Assembly (NCBI GenBank): GCA_016214035.1
Contig: JACRPF010000011.1
Span: 1 to 64,000, forward strand
Direction: 5' to 3'
Source of the DNA: Spirochaetota bacterium
GTDB taxonomy: Bacteria; Spirochaetota; Brachyspiria; Brachyspirales; JACRPF01
Length of the DNA: 64,000 nt
Shown here in pieces: positions 1-6,947 of the stretch. Position 1 is the stretch's first letter. Each line of letters begins with the position of its first letter. The notes beneath the pieces are model-generated. The model saw only the letters and a program-made list of their open reading frames with translations, was not told where the DNA came from and made no database searches. The translations under genes were made by a program, and so were the position numbers.

Positions 1-2
1 AT

Positions 3-95
3 GTACTGCTTGGAAGATTCGATCTCGAGAAGAATCGCATTATTGATATTATGGAACGAGTATCAGCAGTATCAAGGAGGCAGAAATTTCTGTAA
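3..95 (+). CDS. 3' end of an unidentified ORF cut by the window edge
   Basis: An open frame enters from the left edge and stops at the TAA at 93-95, giving about 30 residues ending VSRRQKFL. The stop lies inside the first of two direct repeats that look like an insertion-sequence end, so this could be the tail of a transposase reading into its own terminus. The fragment is too short to identify; the other forward frames are also open for part of this stretch. Confidence 0.25.
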   Translation, partial: VLLGRFDLEKNRIIDIMERVSAVSRRQKFL

Positions 96-135
96 CCCAT
101 GTACCCGGACTAAAGTGTAACCTATGTTCCCGGAT
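91..135. repeat. Two 20-bp direct repeats, possible insertion-sequence terminus
   Basis: Positions 91-110 and 116-135 are near-identical (TGTAACCcATGTaCCCGGA against TGTAACCtATGTtCCCGGA), spaced 25 bp start to start. Tandem motifs of this form are common at insertion-sequence ends where transposase binds. The opposite end would lie outside the window, so the element cannot be confirmed. Confidence 0.35.
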
Positions 136-149
136 TATACCAATATTCG

Positions 150-209
150 GCCTAACAAGCGCCTGGAGCCGTCACGCGAGTACGCGCGCGGCTCAGGCTA
201 CTGTTGGGC
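150..209 (+). other. attC site 1
   Basis: The inverse core GCCTAAC (150-156) and core GTTGGGC (203-209) are perfectly complementary. The inner arms GGAGCCG and CGGCTC pair, and CGCG-AGTA-CGCG forms the apical hairpin. The apical stem differs in sequence from the other four sites yet keeps its pairing, which supports selection on the folded strand. It is the last site of a cassette lying mostly left of the window. Confidence 0.9.
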
Positions 210-231
210 GTCATAATTAGGAGAAAACAAT

Positions 232-717
232 ATGAAATATGTCTTTATGGTATTTACAATTACATTTCTGACAACTTTAACTGGTTGTGTTACAGCAAAT
301 ATTAAACAATACAGCAATGACGAAAACCATAATAAAATAAAAAAAGCATTTCTAAAATGTTATCCTGTTAATAAAAAAATAGTATATCCTGAAGGAAAAG
401 AAATCAATACAAGAATAACTGAAATTGGCGAATACAAGTATATGCATATACAATATCCAATTGAATATATAAATAATAATTATATAAACATTTTATATCG
501 ATTTATAGAAAGCGAAAATGGATATACATATCTAGGATATGAAATTGTAAATACAAATATAGATAATCAAGAAAATCAAAATCAATATCGCACTTCAAGG
601 TTATTTAATATCATCTGTTCACTTAATACGAATTCATACAATGCAATATTATGTTTGCCGAATATATTTGAAAAAGAAAAAAATGCCGACCAACAAGCGG
701 CTAGAGCCGTCAAATGA
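232..717 (+). CDS. Cassette 1: small putative lipoprotein, unknown function
   Basis: This 161-aa protein starts with a basic residue and a hydrophobic segment ending in LTGC, a lipobox that predicts lipid attachment at about Cys19 and an envelope location. The rest is Asn/Lys/Tyr-rich with no family I recognise. An AGGAG sequence (219-223) precedes the ATG. The frame runs into attC site 2 and takes its TGA stop (715-717) from the conserved ATGAGTAC of that site, so the last residues (about AARAVK) are encoded by attC. Base composition is very AT-rich, as usual for cassette genes of foreign origin. Confidence 0.75.
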   Translation: MKYVFMVFTITFLTTLTGCVTANIKQYSNDENHNKIKKAFLKCYPVNKKIVYPEGKEINTRITEIGEYKYMHIQYPIEYINNNYINILYRFIESENGYTYLGYEIVNTNIDNQENQNQYRTSRLFNIICSLNTNSYNAILCLPNIFEKEKNADQQAARAVK

Positions 718-747
718 GTACATTTGCGGCTCAGCCTACTGTTATGT
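688..747 (+). other. attC site 2
   Basis: The inverse core is GACCAAC (688-694) and the core GTTATGT (741-747), exactly 60 bp end to end. The arms GAGCCG and CGGCTC pair and the apical hairpin is AAATG-AGTA-CATTT. The inverse core belongs to cassette 1 (whose start is TTGGGC, one mismatch) and the TTATGT belongs to cassette 2. Confidence 0.9.
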
Positions 748-780
748 GGGCGAAGAAAATATAGAAATATGGAGATTTGA

Positions 781-1626
781 ATGATAAAATATATATTAGT
801 ACTCGCATTTATTGCAACATCCGTTTTATATTCAGCAAGTAATGACAATCAAATATCTCTTAATGGTTTTTATTTATTGCAAACAAAGAATGCAGTAACA
901 AACATTTTCGGCAATGCCCCAACTGCTCATGGAATAAATAAGTATTCAACCTGGGATTTATATGCATATGATAATAATTCATATATTGTCTTTGAATATT
1001 TAACCAATAATCCAAATTATATTTATAGCTTACAACTTACGGGTTATGAAAATAAAAATATGTACCTATTTAAGGGTTGTCGCCTTGGTGATTCAAAATA
1101 TGCCGTTTTGGCAAAAATTGGTAAACCAGACAATATTAAACATATTCGTGATAAATTATACGCTTATGACTATACAAATAGAAATTACAGCATCGAATTT
1201 AATCAAGATAAGTTATATAGCATAAGAATTCAATGCTATAAAGAGCTTGACAATGCAAAGATATCACCGTTTGATTGGCAAGGATTTAAAGATGTGTTAA
1301 TTAGTAAAAATATTAAAAAAATAAAAGAATATCTTCGACCAGATTTCGAGATATTTAAAGGAAGTGATTTGCTATCTGTCAAAGGTCCATTTGAAAGTTT
1401 TAAGATAACTACTGGCGATGAATATTATAATATTTTATTTGTTAATCGCGATAGCGTTTTATCAGAAATCATATCAAATGATAAGCCAGAAAGTGCATTA
1501 CGTATAATAATGGGTGTTGGTATTGGAATTGTTTATAAATTTAAAAAAGACGATGCTCTTCAGGAAATAGTTTTATTCCCATACAATAATAAATATAGAG
1601 TATTTGAGATTAAATATAAAAAATAA
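781..1626 (+). CDS. Cassette 2: secreted protein of unknown function
   Basis: This 281-aa protein has an N-terminal hydrophobic segment of about 19 residues ending near YSAS, which predicts export by the general secretion route. The mature part is rich in Asn, Lys, Tyr and Ile and matches no family I recognise. A GGAG sequence (771-774) lies just before the ATG. It is the only gene of the cassette at 742-1685 and stops just before attC site 3. Its AT-rich composition resembles the neighbouring cassettes and differs from the chromosome. Confidence 0.75.
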   Translation: MIKYILVLAFIATSVLYSASNDNQISLNGFYLLQTKNAVTNIFGNAPTAHGINKYSTWDLYAYDNNSYIVFEYLTNNPNYIYSLQLTGYENKNMYLFKGCRLGDSKYAVLAKIGKPDNIKHIRDKLYAYDYTNRNYSIEFNQDKLYSIRIQCYKELDNAKISPFDWQGFKDVLISKNIKKIKEYLRPDFEIFKGSDLLSVKGPFESFKITTGDEYYNILFVNRDSVLSEIISNDKPESALRIIMGVGIGIVYKFKKDDALQEIVLFPYNNKYRVFEIKYKK

Positions 1627-1631
1627 TGCCC

Positions 1632-1691
1632 ACATAACAGGCGGCTGGAGCCGTCAAATGAGTACATTTGCGGTTCAGTCTGCTGTCAGAC
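1632..1691 (+). other. attC site 3
   Basis: The inverse core ACATAAC (1632-1638) is complementary to the TTATGT that starts cassette 2, and the core GTCAGAC (1685-1691) starts cassette 3. Sixty bp long, with the same AAATG-AGTA-CATTT apical hairpin. One arm carries CGGTTC instead of CGGCTC, still able to pair through G-T. Confidence 0.9.
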
Positions 1692-1711
1692 AGCATTGAG
1701 AGGAATAACGT

Positions 1712-2263
1712 ATGAAATGTGCATTTGCGTATCTTGTAAGTAGTGAAATACATAACTATATCAGGAAAAAGGCAATTGAAATAGACAAATACATCAACAA
1801 TGGTTTTTATGCAGCCCAATTACCGCCGCATGTATCATTAAAGCAGCCATTCAAAATAGATGATTTAGCTCAAGTAGAAAAATTCTTTGACAGATTATCA
1901 TCAGAAATGGCTCCTGTTGAAATTGAATTCAGATCATTATATAGATTTGCCAATGGAATATTTCTTGATGTATGCAACCAAAGCACATTAATGGAAATAC
2001 ATAAAGAATTAAACAGAAGGCTTGAGCATGAATTTAAAGATACAAAAGCAGCGCATGACGGCGACAAATATCACTTCCATGCGACTATTGCCCTTCAAGG
2101 AAGTGATATGGATAATTATAAAAATGTATTCGAAAAGGTGAATGATAATAACGTGAATCTAAAATACCTGGCATCAGAAATGGTAATGTTTTATTATAGT
2201 GATGATAACTACAGTGCAGGATCATTTATTACGTATAAAATTAATAAATTAGGGAAAAAATAA
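1712..2263 (+). CDS. Cassette 3: 2H phosphodiesterase family (2'-5' RNA ligase-like)
   Basis: This 183-aa protein carries the two H-x-S/T motifs that define the 2H phosphoesterase superfamily: PPHVSLKQPF near residue 38 and YHFHATIAL near residue 122. The family opens 2',3'-cyclic phosphates or 2'-5' linkages in RNA, nucleotides or ADP-ribose cyclic phosphate; the natural substrate here is unknown. No signal peptide is seen, so it is probably cytoplasmic. A GAGAGG sequence (1697-1702) serves as ribosome-binding site. It is the only gene of the cassette at 1686-2321, directly before attC site 4, and is followed by two more phosphoester-cleaving cassettes. Confidence 0.8.
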   Translation: MKCAFAYLVSSEIHNYIRKKAIEIDKYINNGFYAAQLPPHVSLKQPFKIDDLAQVEKFFDRLSSEMAPVEIEFRSLYRFANGIFLDVCNQSTLMEIHKELNRRLEHEFKDTKAAHDGDKYHFHATIALQGSDMDNYKNVFEKVNDNNVNLKYLASEMVMFYYSDDNYSAGSFITYKINKLGKK

Positions 2264-2267
2264 TGCA

Positions 2268-2327
2268 GTCTGACAAGCGGCTGAATCCGTCACATGAGTA
2301 CATTTGCGGCTCATTATTCTGTCATGC
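2268..2327 (+). other. attC site 4
   Basis: The inverse core GTCTGAC (2268-2274) is a perfect partner for the TCAGAC that starts cassette 3; the core GTCATGC (2321-2327) starts cassette 4. Sixty bp, apical hairpin ACATG-AGTA-CATTT. The outer arm (GGCTGAATCC) is more diverged than in sites 2 and 3. Confidence 0.88.
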
Positions 2328-2394
2328 GAAGTTAAGATGTCAGTTTATATACAATAATGAATATGATGCTCTTCAAACTATTATTGACTGACAT

Positions 2395-3156
2395 ATGAAA
2401 ATTGCACTCATTTCAGATATTCACGGCAATCTTCAAGCACTTCAAGCTGTTATCCAGGATATTGATAGAAATGCTATACAATCAATTATTTGTCTTGGCG
2501 ATATCATCAGTATGGGACTGCAACCAGGTGAAGTCATAACTATGCTGCAAAGTATACATTGCAGTTTTATTCTCGGCAATCATGATGAACCATTTATTGA
2601 TTTTTCGCAGATGGGAATGTTAAGTGTCATCTCCGAGGAGGTATTTATTTCAAATAAATGGACATTAGGGCACATATCGGAACCGCAACGTGAGTTTATC
2701 CGTACATTTAAGTCCTCAGTAAAACTGCAGGATGCACGAGGCAGAAAAATATATTGTTTCCACGGTACACCAAAACATAATTATGAAGGAATATCCCCGG
2801 ATACTGACGATGACAGCATTCATGTATATCTTGATGAATGCAATGATGATATATTTGTATGCGGGCATACACACAGGCAAATGAGAAGAGAATTTAATGG
2901 AAAGATTATAATTAATCCCGGAAGTGTAGGAAGTGTTTTTAATGAATCATGCTCAAAAGGGAATGGAACTGCACTTCAACCATGGGCGGAATACGGAATA
3001 TTAGATTTATCAAAAAATAATGTTTCATTCGAAATGGAAAAAATACCATTTAATATCAGTCAATTGCAATCAGTAATTGATAACACAGATCATCCGTATA
3101 AAGAGTGGTGGAAAAACCAATATTTTGCACACCGGGAGTCTGGAGCCGTCACATGA
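2395..3156 (+). CDS. Cassette 4: calcineurin-like metallophosphoesterase
   Basis: This 253-aa protein has the ordered metal-binding motifs of the superfamily: SDIHGN (residues 7-12), a GD in the CLGDI segment, GNHDE and a late GHTHR. The family hydrolyses phosphomonoesters or phosphodiesters with two metal ions; the single-domain form resembles YfcE or diadenosine-tetraphosphatase relatives, but substrate cannot be read from sequence. It has no signal peptide. The frame runs into attC site 5 and takes its TGA from it, so the terminal GAVT is attC-encoded. No strong ribosome-binding site is visible before 2395, which is odd for a cassette gene. Confidence 0.85.
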   Translation: MKIALISDIHGNLQALQAVIQDIDRNAIQSIICLGDIISMGLQPGEVITMLQSIHCSFILGNHDEPFIDFSQMGMLSVISEEVFISNKWTLGHISEPQREFIRTFKSSVKLQDARGRKIYCFHGTPKHNYEGISPDTDDDSIHVYLDECNDDIFVCGHTHRQMRREFNGKIIINPGSVGSVFNESCSKGNGTALQPWAEYGILDLSKNNVSFEMEKIPFNISQLQSVIDNTDHPYKEWWKNQYFAHRESGAVT

Positions 3157-3186
3157 GTACATTTGCCGCGCAGTACAGTGTACTGC
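3127..3186 (+). other. attC site 5, degenerate
   Basis: The conserved centre (CCGTCACATGAGTACATTTG) and the 60-bp spacing are kept, and the core is GTACTGC (3180-3186). The inverse core is GCACACC where the start of cassette 4 predicts GCATGAC, so the RYYYAAC consensus including its AAC is broken. Arm pairing is also weaker (GCCGCGC in place of GCGGCTC). The site is probably poorly recombinogenic. Confidence 0.75.
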
Positions 3187-3259
3187 ACCGAAAAGCGGAA
3201 GACATGATAGCTGTATCATTGAGTAAAATAGTGAAAAATTCGAGTAGGAGAATGCGTAT

Positions 3260-3691
3260 ATGAAACGTGCGCAGTGTTTTATAGTCAGAGAGAATAAAAT
3301 ATTAATGGTACAGCAAAAGGATAATGATACATCAATCTGGCTGCTGCCCGGAGGGAGAATAGAAGAGCATGAATCGCCGGAACAAGCGGCATTACGCGAG
3401 TTGCATGAAGAATGTAATGTTGCCGGTACTATAGTGCGAATGATCAGCTTTAATGACTATAGTGATGCATATCAGGAATATACATACCATGTGGACATCG
3501 GCAGCAGTACAATATCACAAGGCAGTGACCCTGAAAAAGCAGATCAGGAAATAATGGATGTGCAGTGGAAAGATATTTCGGAATTGACAGAAATGGAACG
3601 CGGACTGTTATGGTCTTCAGGCCTATTGGCGTTTATGGAAATTATAAATGATTACGAAGAGCATAAAAAAACACAAAACAGACCGCTGTAG
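3260..3691 (+). CDS. Cassette 5: Nudix hydrolase
   Basis: This 143-aa protein contains a complete Nudix box starting at the GGRIEEHES segment and ending RELHEEC, fitting G-x5-E-x7-REUxEE with Cys in place of the late Gly. The family cleaves nucleoside diphosphates linked to another group, such as oxidised dNTPs, ADP-ribose or dinucleoside polyphosphates. It is a single-domain protein of usual length with no signal peptide. A GTAGGAG sequence (3244-3250) precedes the ATG. It follows attC site 5, but no further attC is recognisable downstream, so it may be the last cassette or a cassette whose end has decayed. Confidence 0.85.
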   Translation: MKRAQCFIVRENKILMVQQKDNDTSIWLLPGGRIEEHESPEQAALRELHEECNVAGTIVRMISFNDYSDAYQEYTYHVDIGSSTISQGSDPEKADQEIMDVQWKDISELTEMERGLLWSSGLLAFMEIINDYEEHKKTQNRPL

Positions 3692-3761
3692 ACGGGAAAC
3701 GTACAGCAGGCATAGATGAGGAATAGTAAAAGCCGCACAACTGGAGGCAGTAACTGATATT

Positions 3762-4085
3762 ATGAGTGCAATTGTCGTTACGATATGTATCGCAGCCGCG
3801 CTGATAATAATCATTCTGGCAATCAATCAAAAACCTTCAAGGAATTGCATGCTTGTCATCAACGATGCCCTTGCAGGTAAGAAGCTTATCACTGAGGCGA
3901 ATTTCAATGGCATAAATGCAATCGATTTAAAGGTGTCTGAACCGATGACTGTCTCGGGCAAAGAGGATAGAACGGGGATGGCTATGGCGATAATACTTGA
4001 TACCATGCTGGGGAAAGGTTTTGAACCGGATGGATTTGTACAGGGAAATGGCTACCGGATATATCATTATAAAAGAATGAGGTAA
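3762..4085 (+). CDS. Small membrane-anchored protein, unknown function
   Basis: This 107-aa protein has one N-terminal membrane segment (about residues 3-22, VVTICIAAALIIIILAI) and a short soluble domain. I do not recognise the family. A GGAGG sequence lies about 13 nt before the ATG, longer than usual. Composition is intermediate between the cassettes and the chromosome. It lies 27 bp before the next membrane-protein gene and may be cotranscribed with it. Confidence 0.55.
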   Translation: MSAIVVTICIAAALIIIILAINQKPSRNCMLVINDALAGKKLITEANFNGINAIDLKVSEPMTVSGKEDRTGMAMAIILDTMLGKGFEPDGFVQGNGYRIYHYKRMR

Positions 4086-4111
4086 TGTTTTATCAGTATG
4101 GATGAAAAAAT

Positions 4112-4717
4112 ATGAATACTAATAGTGTTTCAACATATTCCAGTATAAGCGCAAAAACAGCAATGATCGTTTCAGTGATTGCGATTGCACTTGCATCGGC
4201 GATGGTATTGTTGATAAGTCATAAATCGCTGTTTATCAAACTGCAGATAATACTGGCCGTACTATCCGGCTGTCTGTTCATATTTTTAGTGCTTGGACTG
4301 TATATCGGTATCCTCATAAAGAAAGATCCGATACACTACCAGCCAGTGACGATAAAAATTGAATCAATACCGGATGCATTGTCATCATTCATGGAACCTG
4401 TTGTCGAACTTGGTGAAGGAATATCGGGTATGGTAATCTCGATAGTTGTCTGGATAATTGTGTCAATTGTATTTGTGCTGCTGTTCCTGATCGCCGCCAA
4501 TATTGCCGTCGGATTGATATTTGTGACCGCGTCGATAATGTATTGGATATTTTATCGGGCTTACAGGATTATCTTTATAAAGCATAGAAGGTGCAAAGGT
4601 AATCTTAAAAAAAGTATCGGCTACAGTATGCTGTATACACTTCTGTATACCGGCTGGTTATATGCCATTATATTGATATGGAACATAGTTCGAACATTGC
4701 TGGCGAAAAGCACCTGA
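4112..4717 (+). CDS. Polytopic membrane protein, unknown function
   Basis: This 201-aa protein shows four or more hydrophobic segments (about residues 15-35, 45-70, 105-145 and 180-198), so it is an integral membrane protein. No family motif is recognised. It follows a small membrane protein gene closely and precedes the large inverted-repeat element. With that upstream gene it forms the AT-rich border between the cassette array and the GC-rich chromosome. Confidence 0.55.
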   Translation: MNTNSVSTYSSISAKTAMIVSVIAIALASAMVLLISHKSLFIKLQIILAVLSGCLFIFLVLGLYIGILIKKDPIHYQPVTIKIESIPDALSSFMEPVVELGEGISGMVISIVVWIIVSIVFVLLFLIAANIAVGLIFVTASIMYWIFYRAYRIIFIKHRRCKGNLKKSIGYSMLYTLLYTGWLYAIILIWNIVRTLLAKST

Positions 4718-4792
4718 CAGATAATCTGAAAACCCAGTCCCTCATTTAATTCGACTCCTAAACGTGCAGCAAAGTGATATCCAATCCGAGAA

Positions 4793-4822
4793 CGAACGCG
4801 CCAACAGTACATAACGGCGTTC
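4793..4822. repeat. Short inverted repeat
   Basis: CGAACGC and GCGTTCG form a 7-bp stem around an internal sequence of about 16 nt. It follows the membrane-protein gene ending at 4717 but no T-run follows it, so terminator function is doubtful. Confidence 0.35.
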
Positions 4823-4891
4823 GAGCGTTGGTACAATGACAATATCATTCACACCATCACCATCTCATTACATCAACGCGCGATCGGCGAA

Positions 4892-5062
4892 GGGGAGAAA
4901 TGTGTTTCCGAGCATCGTATTTTAATGACGGGAAAAAAGAGAATATGGTATACAGATAAAGGCACTTTTTTGTACGAGCGCCACGATGGCGCGAGTGCGC
5001 CGAATCCGTCCACGGATGGACGGCTGAGGCGCAATACGATGCGAGGAAATACATTTCTCCCC
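4892..5062. repeat. 171-bp element closed by 30-bp inverted repeats, with nested internal hairpins
   Basis: Positions 4892-4921 and 5033-5062 are inverse complements at 28 of 30 positions, starting GGGGAGAAATGT on the outside. The 111-bp interior holds a hairpin GCGCC-ACGAT-GGCGC (4978-4992) and a nested one at 4996-5033 whose outer stem is TGCGCC/GGCGCA and inner stem CCGTCC/GGACGG. The stretch 4718-5201 has no credible gene. The element could be a small non-autonomous transposable element, a structured RNA or a strong terminator; sequence alone does not decide. Confidence 0.75.
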
Positions 5063-5201
5063 GAGCCCCAATGCGCGTACTACCCTCTGCGCTCACGCGC
5101 CTCGGGATGCGCGTTTCACACATGCCCATGACCGTTTCACCCATTGTCACAACCCCCGCGCGGATGTATCCTATACCCAATCTGAACGCCGGAGACGATA
5201 T

Positions 5202-6935
5202 ATGAGCATACCGAGACCCGAGCATCCGAAACCGCAGTTCGAACGCAGCGACTGGATCAACCTCAACGGACCGTGGACCTGTACGTTCGACTTCGGCGTG
5301 AGCGGCCGCGAGCGCGGGCTTGCCGAAAGCACCGGCTTCGAGCGGAATATCATCGTGCCGTTCTGTCCGGAGTCGGTATTGTCGGGCATCGGTCACACCG
5401 ATTTCATCCCCGCGATGTGGTATCACCGGAAGATCGATATACCGTCAACATGGAATGGGAAACGCACGCTCATACATTTCGGCGGCGTTGACTACGAATG
5501 CGAGGCGTTCATCGACGGAAAAAGCGCGGGTATTCACTACGGCGGAACGGTGTCGTTCTCGTTCGACATCACCGGTCTGGTGAAAGCGGGGGCATCGCAC
5601 AGTCTTGTCGTCGCCGTCCGTGACGATATACGGTCGGGGAATCAGCCCGCCGGAAAGCAATCGGAACGATTCGCCTCATACGGCTGCAAATATACGAGGA
5701 CCACAGGCATATGGCAGACGGTCTGGCTTGAAGCCGCAGGCATGAAGGGACTTTCTCGCGTCCGCACCATCACCGATATCGACGCGGGGACTGTGGCCTT
5801 TATTCCCGAATATCATGCGGTGAGAAACGGCACCATGCTCAAGGCAACCATACTCGACGGCGGTCAGCGCGTCGCTGATGCAGCTGTCACCTGCGCGAAC
5901 GGCATGCCGCTTACCATATCCATACCGAAAGCGAAACTCTGGTCGCCTGAAAGCCCGCATCTTTATGATGTCATCTTTGAAATACTCGATGGGAAAACGA
6001 TTGTCGATTCCGTAAAAAGTTATTTCGGCATGCGGAAAGTACATGTTGAGGGAAACGAAATATTCCTTAACAACAAACCCGTGTATCTGCGCTTCGTCCT
6101 CGATCAGGGTTTTTATCCCGACGGCATCTGGACAGCCCCGGGTGATGACGCATTGAGACGTGACATCGAGCTTTCACTCGCGGCTGGCTTCAACGGCGCG
6201 CGGCTCCATCAGAAAGTGTTCGAAGAGCGCTTCCATTACTGGGCCGACAGACTAGGCTATCTCACCTGGGGCGAGTCGTCGAGCTGGGGCATCGATTACT
6301 GCAAGCCCGACAGCATGCGTAACTTTCTCACCGAATGGAGCGAGATCATACAGCGCGACATGAATCATCCGTCCATCATCGCGTGGACACCGCTCAATGA
6401 GACGCGCGGCAATGCGGGGACTCCGGCGCACCGGCGATCACACCTTGAAGTGTACGATCTCACCCGCCGCATCGACCCGTCGCGTCCGGTAAACGAAGCG
6501 AGCGGCTATGCGCATGTGAAAACCGATCTCTGGACCGTGCACAATTACACGCAGGACGGCGCAAAACTCGCCGAACAGCTTGCGCCGAAAACCGACACCG
6601 GCGTCTGGCGGAATTTCCCCGAGCAGGAAGTGCCGTACAGCGGGCAGCCGTATCTCGTCGACGAATTCGGCGGCATCAAATGGATAGCCGACGAGACGAA
6701 ACGCTTTTCCGAAAAGTCATGGGGCTACGGTGAAGCGCCGAAAACGCTTGACGAGTTCTACGCGCGACTTGACGGCCAGATCGACGCACTGCTCTCGTTC
6801 GGACACATCGTCGGCTACTGTTACACGCAGCTCACCGACGTTGAACAGGAACAGAACGGGATATATAATTACGACCGGACTGAAAAGTTCGATATGAAAA
6901 AGATACGTGCGGCATTCATACGTGAGCCCAAATAG
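5202..6935 (+). CDS. Glycoside hydrolase family 2 (beta-galactosidase/beta-glucuronidase type)
   Basis: This 577-aa protein has the GH2 order: jelly-roll sugar-binding domain (about residues 10-180), immunoglobulin-like domain (about 185-275) and TIM barrel (about 280-577). The acid/base Glu is in WTPLNETRG and the nucleophile Glu in YLVDEFGG. The family removes beta-linked galactose, glucuronate or mannose from non-reducing ends; the specificity is not clear. No signal peptide is seen, so it probably acts on imported oligosaccharides. A GGAGA sequence lies 7 nt before the ATG. The next gene starts within 13 nt, indicating cotranscription. Confidence 0.9.
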   Translation: MSIPRPEHPKPQFERSDWINLNGPWTCTFDFGVSGRERGLAESTGFERNIIVPFCPESVLSGIGHTDFIPAMWYHRKIDIPSTWNGKRTLIHFGGVDYECEAFIDGKSAGIHYGGTVSFSFDITGLVKAGASHSLVVAVRDDIRSGNQPAGKQSERFASYGCKYTRTTGIWQTVWLEAAGMKGLSRVRTITDIDAGTVAFIPEYHAVRNGTMLKATILDGGQRVADAAVTCANGMPLTISIPKAKLWSPESPHLYDVIFEILDGKTIVDSVKSYFGMRKVHVEGNEIFLNNKPVYLRFVLDQGFYPDGIWTAPGDDALRRDIELSLAAGFNGARLHQKVFEERFHYWADRLGYLTWGESSSWGIDYCKPDSMRNFLTEWSEIIQRDMNHPSIIAWTPLNETRGNAGTPAHRRSHLEVYDLTRRIDPSRPVNEASGYAHVKTDLWTVHNYTQDGAKLAEQLAPKTDTGVWRNFPEQEVPYSGQPYLVDEFGGIKWIADETKRFSEKSWGYGEAPKTLDEFYARLDGQIDALLSFGHIVGYCYTQLTDVEQEQNGIYNYDRTEKFDMKKIRAAFIREPK

Positions 6936-6947
6936 ATGAGGATGACC

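Larger units (their letters stand above)
150..3691 (+). mobile_element. Integron gene-cassette array (five attC sites)
   Basis: Five 60-bp attC sites separate single-gene cassettes all read in the plus direction. By the standard G^TT cut point the cassettes run 204-741, 742-1685, 1686-2321, 2322-3180 and 3181 to an unclear end. The first bases of a cassette complement its own terminal box: cassette 2 begins TTATGTGGGC and ends GCCCACATAAC; cassette 3 begins TCAGAC and ends GTCTGAC. The DNA is far richer in AT than the chromosome to the right. No integrase gene or attI is in the window. No site closes the last cassette, so the right border is uncertain. Confidence 0.9.

Noticed and set aside
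4790-4835. Possible sixth attC (CGCCAAC ... GTTGGTA)
   Set aside because: The boxes are only about 30 bp apart and the conserved AGTACATTTG centre is absent.
4925-5131. 68-codon frame in the inverted-repeat element
   Set aside because: It crosses hairpins, has no ribosome-binding site and no resemblance to a protein family.
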